Assembly (NCBI RefSeq): GCF_907164915.1
Contig: NC_061870.1
Span: 25,271,348 to 25,335,347, forward strand
Source of the DNA: Impatiens glandulifera
Taxonomy: Eukaryota > Streptophyta > Magnoliopsida > Ericales > Balsaminaceae
Direction of reading: 5' to 3'
Length of the DNA: 64,000 nt
Made by a program: the position numbers and the translations under genes
Part shown: in pieces, positions 11,809 through 23,653 of the stretch
How the letters are laid out: each line of letters starts with the position of its first letter
How positions within the stretch are numbered: the first letter of the stretch is position 1
Notes under the pieces: model-generated
Told to the model about the DNA's origin: nothing
The model's input: the letters and a program-made list of their open reading frames with translations, nothing else
The model's database searches: none

Positions 11809-13888
11809 ATGTGGGATCTAATCTAAGCCCTCATCTCATCACAGACACTATTCAGTTCAGACCTATGACGTCTAATTTCATGAAATCGTCGGCCGGATTA
11901 CTTCAAGATGACTCCGATTCAGACGAACCCAGAAACCGAGGTAGGATATTCGGCTTCCCTGTCGGTGTCATGAACAACGATCCGCCGGTTACCCGGCAGT
12001 TTTTTCCGATGAACGACCCGGATGTGGGTAGTTTTGGCGGCGGAAACGATGGAACAGCTGGGAAACTACCGACGGCGTCTCAGTGGGTCGATATGAGATT
12101 ATGTCAGACAGATCCCGGCGGCGGCGGCGGTGGTGGCAGCAGTAAGGCGGCGACGGAGTTAGCGCAGCCATCGAAGAAAAGCAGGCGAGGGCCAAGGTCT
12201 AGAAGCTCTCAATACAGAGGAGTTACGTTTTACCGGAGAACAGGGCGATGGGAATCTCACATATGGTTAGAAATTGTGAATTTTTTTTGAAATCTTTTCA
12301 TCAAATCTGGTAAAGACTTTGTTCTTGAGTGACTGATTCATTGTTATATTCAGGGATTGCGGCAAACAAGTGTATTTAGGTAAATTACTCTCATCATATC
12401 CCATCATTCCCATGTAATCTATTTAATATATAGTTTGATCGATGAATGCTTATGAATGGATGATGATGATCATCAACAGGTGGGTTTGACACTGCGCACG
12501 CGGCTGCTCGGTAAGAAAAAGGATGAATCGATATCATAAATAATTAAAAAAAAAGGGAAAGAATTTGCAGCTGCTTTTCTATTAATTCTTTAATTTATTT
12601 GATTAAAAGTTTGGGGCCGGGGAACAAAAAACTTGCTGCAGGGCGTATGATAGGGCAGCCATTAAATTTCGTGGCTTGGAAGCAGACATAAATTTCAGTC
12701 TTGAAGATTATGAAGATGACATGAAACAGGTATATAAACCTAAAAAACTAGCAGATTAATAAACAAGATTCAATTTTTTTTATGATTTTGCAGATGGGTA
12801 ATTTGACAAAGGAGGAATTTGTTCATGTTTTGAGAAGACAGAGCACTGGTTTCCCAAGAGGAAGTTCTAAATTTAGAGGGGTTACTCTTCACAAATGTGG
12901 AAGATGGGAAGCTAGAATGGGTCAATTCTTGGGCAAAAAGTCTCCTTCTTTCTCTCTTTCTCTTTCTCTTTCTCTTTATTCATTCAATCAATATTTTGCT
13001 ATCTGGGTTTGATTCATCTTTTGGTTTTCAATTCAGATATGTCTATTTGGGCTTGTTTGATACAGAGGTTGAAGCTGCTAGGTATATTTAATAATGTCAA
13101 AAATACCAAAAGCATCATATTTTCTAGGTTTCTAACTCATATTAATAATATACATATAAAAGGGCATATGATAGAGCTGCAATCAAATGCAATGGTAAGG
13201 ATGCGGTTACCAACTTTGATCCCACCATCTATACAGAAGAACTCAATTCCACCGGTCAATCTCTTTCTCTGCCTCTCTATTTCCTTCTAAATTTGGTATA
13301 AAGTTATAACATTTATTAATATACAGAATCCGGCGGAAATGTAACAACAACAACAACTTCTCATAATCTGGATTTAAGCTTAGGCGGCGCCGCCGCCGCC
13401 GGTGGTGGAAGCGGCGGATCGGCATCACGGCCGAGTAGTAGTAGTTCAGAAATGGGTTCTCCGTTTGAACTAAACTGGCACAGCCATTCTCAAGGGTTTA
13501 CGTCTAGGGTAAATTTGGATAGTCAGCATGTTTTTTTTTTTTTTTTTTTTAAGAATAATAAAAAAAACATTAATGTTTTTTTTTTGATTTGTCAGATTGA
13601 TTTAAATGATAAAGAGAAGGAGAGAGAAAGTATTCAAGTTTTGAACCAAGCAAAAAATACAGTCCCAACAACAGCAGCAGAATTAATATCAAATGGTGAT
13701 ATGATCCAAAGATATGGGCAACCTTTCTATTTTCAGCCTCAATATGGACCGTCAGATTATCAGTTTCTGGGCGGTGGTGGATTTCAATGATATTTAATCA
13801 AACGGCAGATATCAATTCTCTTCATAATTGCTTGCATTTTATTGCAGCAGCATCATCAGGATTCCCACACCCTAACATTCCCACGTAA
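11809..13888 (+). CDS. AP2: APETALA2-like (euAP2) transcription factor, start motif frameshifted
   Basis: Nuclear AP2/ERF-family transcription factor controlling floral organ identity and flowering in this clade. Exons are 11809-12265, 12354-12379, 12480-12510, 12642-12729, 12794-12939, 13037-13081, 13163-13254, 13327-13508, 13596-13773 (or 13776) and 13848-13888. All introns are GT-AG and phases join. Counting from the in-frame ATG at 11865, the sequence shows a [12 protein letters not shown] basic signal (about 103-114), AP2 domain 1 from residue 117 ([17 protein letters not shown]), AP2 domain 2 from 209 ([15 protein letters not shown]) and an EAR-type LDLSLG at 291-296. A VTRQFFP motif typical of euAP2 proteins lies in exon 1. 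If exon 9 is read through, the protein stops at 13790 (401 aa). If spliced to exon 10 it ends at 13888 (409-410 aa). The family start MWDLN.SP appears at 11809, but one base is missing and that frame stops at 11824. The gene is therefore either mis-sequenced, or translated from 11865, or impaired. Confidence 0.9.
13774..13847 (+). other. Putative last intron of the AP2 gene (74 nt)
   Basis: GT donors at 13774 or 13777 and an acceptor ending ATTGCAG at 13847 give a 71-74 nt intron. Both donors leave the same phase. Splicing replaces the terminal FQ-stop of exon 9 with an [13 protein letters not shown] tail. The AASSGF string is the family signature encoded over the miR172 site, which argues that the splice is real. 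The donor context is weak, so both isoforms are possible. Confidence 0.5.
13845..13865 (+). promoter_or_regulatory. miR172 target site in the AP2 transcript
   Basis: The 18-base core GCAGCATCATCAGGATTC (13847-13864) is the canonical miR172 recognition sequence of euAP2 genes and is very unlikely by chance. In unspliced sequence it lies 55 bases past the stop of exon 9. In the spliced form it begins at the exon 9/exon 10 junction and encodes AASSGF, as in other euAP2 genes. Regulation by miR172 through cleavage or translational repression is established for the family and inferred here. Confidence 0.93.
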
Positions 13889-16441
13889 GTAAGTCAGGCT
13901 CACAAATATGTTTCTTTATTTTTAAAAAAATCACTTTTTTGAGAAGGGTGTGATCAATTATCATAATATCACGAGCTTAGCTTTAAACAAGGTCAAATGT
14001 AAATTTCTTTTTTTTTTTTTTATTTTGTTTGGGATTTTATAACTAAATATTTACCTTTTTGACCAAGATCCAACCTCTACAACATTACGGCGCACGTTGG
14101 TCTTACCTTATTAATATGGTTACATTACTTATTGTAATCAAATAAATGTTTATTTCACCATGACTATTGTCTTGAAACATGTTGATTTAATAGTGGGTCC
14201 TTTAATTAGAGAACTTAGCTAATGTGTACCTACTACGCCCACAGATATCGACTTCATTAACAAGTACTTTTACTATAGAAGAAAAGGAAAATATTTATTA
14301 CTTAACTGACCATATAACATGTAGAATTTTCGACTCTCTATCCATTTTAATTTTGTCGGTAACGCACTTACAATTTGTTATCTATAATTGTCACTCTTTC
14401 AAAATCTCCCCTAGAATTTGTTATCTATAATTGTCATTCTTTCACAATCGCCCCCTTTATTCCTTATCGTCTCCTTTAGATTTAAAGTATTTGAAAATTA
14501 TTTTGTTTTCTCAAAATTAATAAATAATTGTTTAGAAAGTGTTTTTTTTTAAATAAAAAGGATGTATAATGATAAATTAATTAATTAATATATATATTTT
14601 AAAAAAAAAGTCGAAAAAATAGTTTAAGCACAAATAAAAAACGGTACTCAATAACGAGAAGAACGATGGATTTTACTGGCTTTTTTAAATGAATCTCAGA
14701 AAAACGTCAAACGACTACAATTATTAAAAATTTGACAATTTCTCTCATACCAAAAAATAATTGATAATTGGATGATAACCAACTATATAGGTTGTCATAT
14801 CAGTAGCATCAATTTTTTTTAATAATTATCTAAAGACTCGGGTATCACTCAATGAATCACATTAATACTCCACAAAAAAACTCCAAATAGTTACTCTTCA
14901 AAAATAGAAAAATAAGTGAGTTGTCAATTCAACATTTTCGTGACAAATACAACTAAATATAATACTAACATTTTTTCGTTAACATATTAAATGTTAGAAT
15001 TTCATTGTTTCGTTCAAATAACGAAATTTTTGAATCTTAAAATTTTCTCAACAAAAATTATATAAAAATGATGTAATTGATAAGAGACAGCAGTAAATGT
15101 TAATGAACAACACTTAATAGATACAATCTAAAGTATAAAAGAAATAACCTTTTTCAAAACTGACACTTTTGAAATTTCAACAAATATCTCAAATTAAAAA
15201 ACCCATTAATTTATTTTGAAAAATATTATATAAAAATATTTTAAAATGAATAAATCTTAAAAAAGAAAAGTAAAAAATGTTTGTTGGTTGAGAGAGAGAG
15301 GGGGAGGGAGTGGGGAGGGGATGTATGGTCGCAATCGGGGAGTCCTTTGAATCGGTTCTGATGGGCAAAAAGCAGTCAGACATTTTCTAAAACCATGAAT
15401 TATGAGAGTGACATGTCCCATTACACTTTCTTTACACAAACACAACTAAAAAATTACTATCTTTTCACATAATTATATAAAATTCCCAATTAATTCAACA
15501 AAAACACTATTAATTAAATCATTCTCGATCCGTTTGTTCTTTGGGAGCTGTATCCTAATTAGTACATTGGACCCCATTCATTAACTATTATCTTAATTAA
15601 ATCCTTAAACCTAGTCTGTCTTTCTGTCTCCATCCTTATTTTTTTTTCTTTTTTAAGGTTTTTGATTGCGTCACCACTTACCTCATCCTCCATTTCTTTA
15701 AACCTTAAAAACTGCTCCCTTTCCTTTTATTTAAATAAATACATTTATTTGTTCCTCTGCAGTCAGCTGGCACAGCAACCCAAGTTTCTTAGCTATTCTT
15801 AATGTTTTTATATTCTCAATTATATTAATAATGACACTTATTATATATTAAGTTGAATCTATTGAGAGGGAAAGAGGGAAAGAGGGAAAAAAGTGAGTGT
15901 ACTAATATTAATCTAATAACTCTAGATAGGTAAGGTAATGGACCATTTATTTTGATTCTTTTCTTTTCCAAAGGATCAACAACATCTATGGATTTCTTAA
16001 GGCTTCCAAGAATATAAAAGAGAATAAATAAACCACTCAAGTTGTATCACAAACAAATAAAAAAATGAATTATTGACAACAAGATTAATCATGTATAAAA
16101 TAAAATTGACATAAGAATAGTTAAATAATTCTTATGGAAACATAAGTTGTGTGTGAAGATACAAATTCTCAAAATAGTACACCATTACTTTCAATAATTC
16201 ATAGTCATTTCCATAATAAGAGAGAATTCATATAGAACAAAATAATGTTTAAGAATTCACAAACTAAAAAATGAGAAAAAAAAAATAGTAAGAAACAAGA
16301 TTTTGAGTTGAGAGATTTTTCATAAACTAATATCTGGGGAGGCTAGCACATAAAACCACAGATTATGCTTTCAATAAGAATCAATAACTTGACATCTGAA
16401 GTACCTGAAATGGGTATTGGAGTATATAAATAAATAGCTTC
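13889..16441. other. 3' flank of AP2 and intergenic DNA before OTU gene
   Basis: A near-consensus donor GTAAGTAAG begins at 13885, overlapping the proposed TAA stop, so a further 3' exon cannot be excluded. At 14372-14456 a 43-base unit (AATTTGTTATCTATAATTGT...) is repeated in tandem with few changes. A G-rich strand run lies at about 15293-15320. No other gene is visible. Open frames here are short and lack motifs. Confidence 0.45.
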
Positions 16442-19400
16442 TCATATACAAAGTGCACCCATATCAAGAGGGCGTCCTTCAGATTCTTGTTGTGACTTTG
16501 CGATGATTTTGGCTCCTTTCTTCCGTCCTATCTTTCTATCCTTCCTATTGTTATCAAAACTTTGGCTCCTGAAACAAGAGGAAATTAACAAACAATCAAC
16601 ATAAAAAATACCATAAGATTCAGTCGTCGAGTAAATTTATCGCACAATGTCCTACATGCTCAATTTAGAGGAGGTCTTCGCTGATGATCCACAACAAGCC
16701 TTGTTTTTCTTCTTTGAACCACATGGGCAGACCTTGTTTCTTGAGGCATGCTGATTCATTGCAAATTAAACAACATCAGAGATTATTTTGGAAATTGAAT
16801 GGCTTGTTTGATCTTAAATTATTTGGAAAAGTTGGTTTTCAAAAATCAGATTATTTAGATTTATGTACCATTTTATACTTACCTTAAATTAATAATATAT
16901 TGAGATTTAAAAAATTGAGGGTTTAGGTTTTATAATTCAACAATGTATGTTTGATGGGTTGGATTATTTGGAACTAATCCCAAATAATCTTACATATCAA
17001 AAGATATCAAAAAGAAGAAGAAGAAAAGCTCAAGAACCTTTTCAGCTTTCAGCGAACTTAAACTTATATCATCACGAGCTCCTTCCATATCAAATGATAG
17101 ATCTGGTTCACGCGATTGATCTGAGATACCTTTATTGTCTGCCTCATTGATTCTAGTTTCACTCTTAACTGAAATGGAATGATGTTCTCATAAATAAGGA
17201 TATATGCTTCAACCCCACAAAACAACACTATAAGGCTATTTTTTTCGTTTCCTATTTGTCTGATTTGGAAAAAAAACTTATTATTTATGTATCTGGATAC
17301 ACATTTTGACATCCAGAAACATTTATAAACTAAATTTAGTAAGAGACAATTCAAAATTTGTGTTTCGAAAAGGATCAAAGGGATATGTTTCTAAAATGCA
17401 TTCAAAACAGGCCAAACTTAAACAAATTTTGTCTTCACAGTTCTCTATTAATTTCTAATCAATTAGCGATAACGTGTTTATTACCTTGGTGAAGATCCTC
17501 AAAATTATTAGTATCTTCTAATCCTTGTGAAGCTATGAGAAATTCAATTGCTGCATCAACATCACCACTAACTTGTAGCAAGATCTGGATTTAGAAAAGA
17601 ATAAGAAAAAGAGAAACAAATGCTTCATAATTATATCATGAATTGAGAACAAAAAATAATAAATGCTAATATATCTTGACCAGCATAATTACCTGTTCAG
17701 CTCTTTTAACATCTTCACATCCACTTCCAGTCATTACCATTGTGATGGAATCTGTATTGACAAAGTTAGTACCATTTAACCGCCGTGATTTCTTGACAGC
17801 AGCAGTCTTTGCTTCACCAGATGTTGCTGGAAGGATAGTATCAGCCTTCAACATAAATAATAGTGTTCATTAGGCTTTACTTAAAGGAACCTAGAAATTT
17901 CTAAAATAAATCAATGACAAAGCTGGTTAAGAAATCATTATAGAAAAATGGCACAAAGATGCCGAATAAAATCAATAAACATGCTACAATTCAACAAAAA
18001 ATTTAAACAAACAGGATTTTTATATATAAAAAAACAATTAATATATTGCGAAAAAAAGTGATTTTAAAAAAGGGCGGCGGCGGTTGATTTCACCAAATAT
18101 AAAGAATTTCCATATCATCTTTGGCGGCGGTTGATTTCACCAAATATAAAGAATTTCCATATCATCTTTGGTGAAAAAACAGATCCGAATACTAAAGTTA
18201 TTTGGTATAGTTTAGCGGTTTTACACCACCTTTGTTTTCACCCCCCAAAAAGTACCATATTTAAAAATATAGCGCATTAAAGCCAAAACAAAAGATCAAC
18301 GTCGACTGCATGACATTCACAAGATAAACACGTGATAAGAACCTTGATTATAATATCCCGGGCAGGTCCTAAACAAGTATCTTCTCTCAATCTCACACTG
18401 TTATAATGCTCGCCATCGTGATAAGACCTACAAAAATAAATAAGCAAATAAATCTCCAAACACGTGAACCAAAACAATAATCTGAAACATTTAAAATATG
18501 ATAGTATTAACAAAAGGTAGAAAATACTCACAGATGGATCATACGAGCTTCAGAATCGTTAAAATTCTTTATATACCACCTAGGAGACAAATGCTGTAAA
18601 CAAAAGTAAAAAGCCAAAATTCATTAAGCTACAATGTTATCTAATATAAGGATTCACCCAACTTTTTTTTCTTATTTCTATAAAGATTTTTTTTCGCGAA
18701 AGTCGCATTCATTGTGGGATAAAACATACCTAGTCTATTACAAGTCATGACATGCACTGTCGTGAGCTAATAAATTGAAAAAAACAAAAGGGTCTTACTC
18801 GATGTATGCATATATTGCTATGAGTAACAAGAGACCCAGCTTGCAATTCCATGTGTCCTGCCCACGTGCCATCTGTCTCCATTGACTTACAGTACTCGTC
18901 AAATGACATGTCATCTTCGATAAATGGCTCAAACATCTCTCGGTTCTTCTGTTAGAGAAACCATGAAAATGCAACATTTGAAAAGAACACTAGGGGACAT
19001 ATGGTAAAAAAAAAGGAAAGAAACAGGCGAATAATGAATAACAAATAACGATTAACAAACAAATACCATGATAAACTGAACCACCATACTCCGAAACTTA
19101 TCATGCTCTTCCTCATTGCCTTCTAATTGATCAGCCACAGCCCTGTAATTGTGTAAGCAAAAATCATAAATAGGTCGTCCTAACATAAACTACAAATATG
19201 AATTTTGAAGTTATAATAGATAATTGTAAACATGTCTTGACAGCAAACAATTGCAGTTGACATGCAAAACAATCCACCTAATAAGCACAGACCTGAAGAA
19301 ACAATTACCATCTGCAGTAACTTGTATGATCTTTAAGCCTATTGTATCCAATTGAGCACGAAATTCAGAAATATCCGTTTGTTTCCCTTGTCTTTTACTC

Positions 19401-19729
19401 TGAAAAAACAAAAACAGACCAAATTTTTAGAATTGATTCAGGCATTCAATGAAAAAGCAGACCATATAAAAAGACGGCAGTTTTCAGCTATCTAACATTT
19501 AGGTTTTACAATAAGTTGAGATATTTCAATTCTATAAACAATCTATGCTCTGGAAAATCAATTTTCAATCAGCAAATCAAGAAATTTATTAGGGCTAGAG
19601 AAGATCAAGAAGAAACATAATACGTGATCATCGTCATGTAATTCATAAAAAGAGAGATTAAAGGCTTACATAAGACTTTTTGTTAGAGTTTGAGTAGGGT
19701 TTTTTCGACTGATTCTTCGGTTTAGCCAT
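16442..19729 (-). CDS. OTU7: OTU-family deubiquitinase with UBA-like and SEC-C motifs (11 exons, 381 aa)
   Basis: Ovarian-tumour cysteine protease expected to remove ubiquitin from substrates, as in plant OTU7 and animal OTUD3. Exons (minus order): 19729-19670, 19399-19293, 19142-19067, 18948-18799, 18593-18532, 18427-18343, 17845-17693, 17584-17485, 17168-17038, 16750-16656, 16568-16442. They total 1,146 nt with every junction GT-AG and in phase, and no internal stop. The catalytic loop reads TADGNCFFR, with Asp50 and Cys53. The catalytic His159 lies in DGEHYNSVR. Residues about 205-255 form a UBA-like helix set (EQILLQVSGDVDAAIEFLIAS). The C-terminus has a zinc-binding SEC-C motif, CPCGSKKKNKACCG (316-329), and ends DMGALCI. 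The order OTU, UBA, SEC-C and the length match OTU7 (about 375 aa). ATG 19729 is chosen because it starts MAKPKNQSKKP, a lysine-rich lead-in like the family's. The gene is intact. Confidence 0.92.
18076..18169. repeat. Perfect 47-bp tandem duplication in OTU intron 6
   Basis: A 47-base unit beginning GGCGGCGGTTGATTTCACC occurs at 18076-18122 and again at 18123-18169 without mismatch. It lies within the 497-nt intron between exons 6 and 7 of the OTU gene. The unit contains GC-rich and pyrimidine/purine parts unlike the surrounding intron. The lack of divergence indicates a recent duplication. Confidence 0.85.
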
Positions 19730-21277
19730 CGGCAATTATCAGGGGAATACGGCTATGATAGTGAGTTGCGAGCTTGATAAGAATTGAAACTGCAATGTCG
19801 CCGAACAATTCCGATCTTTGCGGAAATTCTCTTCTTCAATTGGCAAGCAATTGTAGCGCGATACCCAGAACCAAAGGGCCTCAAAGCCCATTATTGTTGA
19901 TCCATTTACTTTGTTAACTTCCGCTTTTGGAAAGAAGGATGAAACCCTAATTTATCATGTCTCAAAAGCTATTTTCTCATGGGTTGCCTTCAGCTTACTA
20001 GGTTGGTCCATATAGACAAAGGATTTGAAACATGATGATCATGATCATTATTCAAGTTATTTGGATTTTATAATTTATTTTGGTACTATATCTTATATAT
20101 TTTTTAAAAAATATTATAAATGATTTAGAACTTATATACATAGTTTTCTTACAAAATTAATTTTGTCAATTTTATTATAACTAGAGTTATTTCCCTACGT
20201 TGTAGGGGTCATTTTACACATGATAAACAATTTTTTAAAGATAAATATTGTTGATTACAATTTAGAATAAGATAAAAGATAAGTGTAAATTTATTACATT
20301 ATTACGTTAAAATTATAATATTATATAAATCACACCACCATTCATGAATATTATTAACAAAATTGAGTGAGTTTAAAAAAAAATGACATACTTTTATACT
20401 AATAAATTATATTTTAAATATTTCTTCTCATTTTTATAATATTAAGTACTTTAAAAGATAAATAGATATTATTTTAAACTTTTAAGAGAAGACTCATATA
20501 ATACCTTTAAATATGATAAATTATAGATATAAAAAATGTTTAACAAAAAATTTAACTGAAATTAATCATTAATAAATAATAAAAAAAATCTTATAAATAA
20601 AATAAACAAATAACAATTACATAATTAGAGGAGAGGAGAGGAGAGGAGAGGAGAGCACATGGAGTAGCTCCGGTGATGTGAGACCCAATTTTTACTATCT
20701 ATGAGTTGTTTTGATGACCTTACATTTTAGAAGGTTAGCAGGACATGGAAGCCTTTCAAGATAGATTGGTCTAGTTCCTATTGTAATTCAGAAGAATATA
20801 TCCGAGCTTTTCCTGGTCTTTTCTCTCTTGTTTATCCGCTTTTTTATATTTAATCAGTCCACCTCATTATCAGGATCAATTTCAGATATAAAAATTTTAT
20901 TATTGACATAAAAATATTATAATTTGACATATTATAATAAATAAATATATTTATCAAACAAATTTTAGAATTAATAAAAAAAATTAATATAAAATTTAAA
21001 TAACACCATTATATTATATTACTCAACTTTTAGGTGGTACAATTTAGTTTCACAATTACTTCTTATCCTTAGAATAATTTGTCGAACTATAAAATATGTG
21101 AAAATATTTGCATTGTTTTTATTATATAAAAAAATATATATATTTTTAAATATCTTAAATCAAAGATTATAATATAAAAAAATATCATAGTTATAAAAAA
21201 AATATGATCTTTAGGCACTTTTTTATATAAAAAAAATAAAACAATAAAAATTAACTAATAAGTTTTGCTTACCAAAT
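19730..21277. other. OTU gene 5' flank and intergenic DNA
   Basis: The first ~200 bases upstream of the OTU start are less AT-rich and probably hold its promoter and 5' leader on the minus strand. I see no clear TATA box, as expected for a housekeeping-type gene. A (GAGAG)n run (AGGAG repeated about five times) lies at 20629-20655. Nothing else coding is visible. Confidence 0.4.
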
Positions 21278-21769
21278 ACAAACTACATTATCAAATTATT
21301 TGAAAAAAAAATAAGTTCTTTTAAAAGGTTAATCTAAATATTTTTAGAAAAATAAAATAAAGTTATAAAAATTTCAAAATTAATGTAATTTTCTAATTAA
21401 CTTTTAATGATATGATATTTATTTTAGATTCATTATCTACTTATTTATTATTCAATTCCAAATTCAAAAAAAATAATAAAAGAAAAAATATAATTCATAT
21501 ATTTATATACATAATCAATCAAAACAAACTACATTATCAAATTATTTGAAAAAAAAATAAGTTCTTTTAAAAGGTTAATCTAAATATTTTTAGAAAAATA
21601 AAATAAAGTTATAAAAATTTCAAAATTAATGTAATTTTCTAATTAACTTTTAATGATATGATATTTATTTTAGATTCATTATCTACTTATTTATTATTCA
21701 ATTCCAAATTCAAAAAAAATAATAAAAGAAAAAATATAATTCATATATTTATATACATAATCAATCAAA
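21278..21769. repeat. Perfect 246-bp tandem duplication
   Basis: Two adjacent copies, 21278-21523 and 21524-21769, appear identical over their length by eye (start ACAAACTACATTATC, end ATAATCAATCAAA). The content is non-coding AT-rich DNA. Identity implies a very recent event or an assembly duplication. Confidence 0.9.
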
Positions 21770-23500
21770 AAATATAATTAAATTATAAGATATAAAACAA
21801 AAAGTGAATAAAAAAATAAATTAAACTTAAAATAATATTTAAGAAATTTTGATAAAAATAAAAAAATACAAATTTGGTACATCAAATTTAAAATTACATT
21901 ATTATTATTATTATTATATAATAAATGTTTGAAAATATTTAAACTTAATTTAGATATAATCAAATAAAAGTTATATTATCTTATGTCATTTTTTTTAAAT
22001 CATATAAATTTTTTGATTTTTTTATATTAAATATTATTTTATATGAGATAATAACATTTAAATTTAATATATATATAATTAAATAAATAAATAATATTAT
22101 GAGTTTATAACTATAATTTTAAAAATAATTTATTTTTATTTAAGTTATTTAAACTTAAAATAAAAATTGAGAAAATTTGATTGAAGAAGAAAGATAAAAT
22201 TTAAAATTACATTGTTATTATTATTATATAAATAAAGGTTATATCATTTCATATCATTTTTTTATATTATATAAATTTTTTAAATAAAAAATATTTTATA
22301 AATTTATAATTTTAATTATAAAAATTATTATACCTATATAAAAATGTACTATTAACAAAAACATAAAAAATTAAATCTCACCCTAAAAAAATAATTAATA
22401 TTTTTTTTTTTGATGTAGGGTAAATAAAGTATATATTATTATTTTTCTTATATTAAATTAAATCTCTCAACTCTAATTTAATTTATAGACATTTGTAGAT
22501 TTACATGACTCTAATTCTTAAAGATGAGATTATTGACTCTAATTTTTAGTTACTTTTTTTTCGTCTTAATTTCTTGTGTCAAAGTGCTGTGCGAATCTTT
22601 TGAATTTTTATACAATTTTGTTGATTGTTTTTTAAAAAAATATTTTATTTTATGAATTATTGTTATACAATAATAAAAACAAATTCATAATAAAATGAAG
22701 ATAACATTACTCTTCATTTTACGAACTTCATAAAAAACGAAATTAGAATTCATTTTATATAAAAAAAACTAACATAATTCAATAGTCAATACCCGATTTT
22801 AACTTAAAAAATGAATAAATATAAATAAATTATATTGGTTTAAAACTTAATTTATCTTTTGAATGATGTTTGAAAAAAGAGGATTCTTATTAGACTTCTA
22901 AACTATTTTATTAAATATATTTTTTATTTTTATATATTTTTAAATGTAATTAAAAAATTAGAATCCTTTTTTTATAGAAGGTTAATTTTTGTTAGAAAAT
23001 TTTTCATCACAAAAGAAACGAAGTAATTTACTCGAAGATAAGAGAGGGGATAAACTCATGCGGGATGAATAGTATATAACACATTTTACCTATCATTGAT
23101 ATAGTTTGATATTATAGTTCAGCATTTAAATAAGTATTTATAACCAATTTTAAAAAAATCTCTTTTTTCTAAGACCAACCTAGTCCAAAAAATTTGAAAG
23201 TAGGTCATGAAAAATTTAGATTAATAAAACTCCTTCACTAAATTATAAAAAAAATCTCTTAAATAGTATCTTGTAAAAAATAAGATTAACCAAATGATAC
23301 AAATTCTATATTTATAATCAAAGATTAAGTGAGTATTAATATATTTTGTTCAATAAAAAAATATATCACTACTAATAGTAACTTAATTCTAATAATAATA
23401 TTAATTTAAAAGTAAGATATATGTTTATATAATATAAAATATGTTTCGATCATATGTATATTAATTATTTTTAGTTCTTAAGGTTGACTGCATCAATTTT
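21770..23500. other. Very AT-rich intergenic region
   Basis: No gene seen. The sequence is dominated by A/T homopolymers, (ATT)n tracts (for example 21899-21915) and AT microsatellite stretches. The short open frames are compositional. Confidence 0.5.
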
Positions 23501-23529
23501 TTGCAATGAGTTTCAATAAATTTAATAAA

Positions 23530-23591
23530 AGAATTGTTGAGATCTTTGTATTTTTCATAAAGTTAGAAGGTGTAGATATACAAGAGTCAAG

Positions 23592-23653
<62 letters not shown>

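Noticed and set aside
11751..11864. Extension of the AP2 frame upstream to 11751 as a longer N-terminus
   Set aside because: The codon at 11751 is TTG, not ATG. The first in-frame ATG is at 11865. The upstream part only becomes family-like from NLSPH onward.
14224..15445. Possible small genes downstream of AP2
   Set aside because: Short frames only, with no splice-consistent structure, and partly overlapping a 43-bp tandem repeat.
16684..17150. Plus-strand ORFs between 16.68 and 17.15 kb
   Set aside because: They are antisense to OTU gene exons 9 and 10, whose minus-strand reading is confirmed by splice phases and the SEC-C motif.
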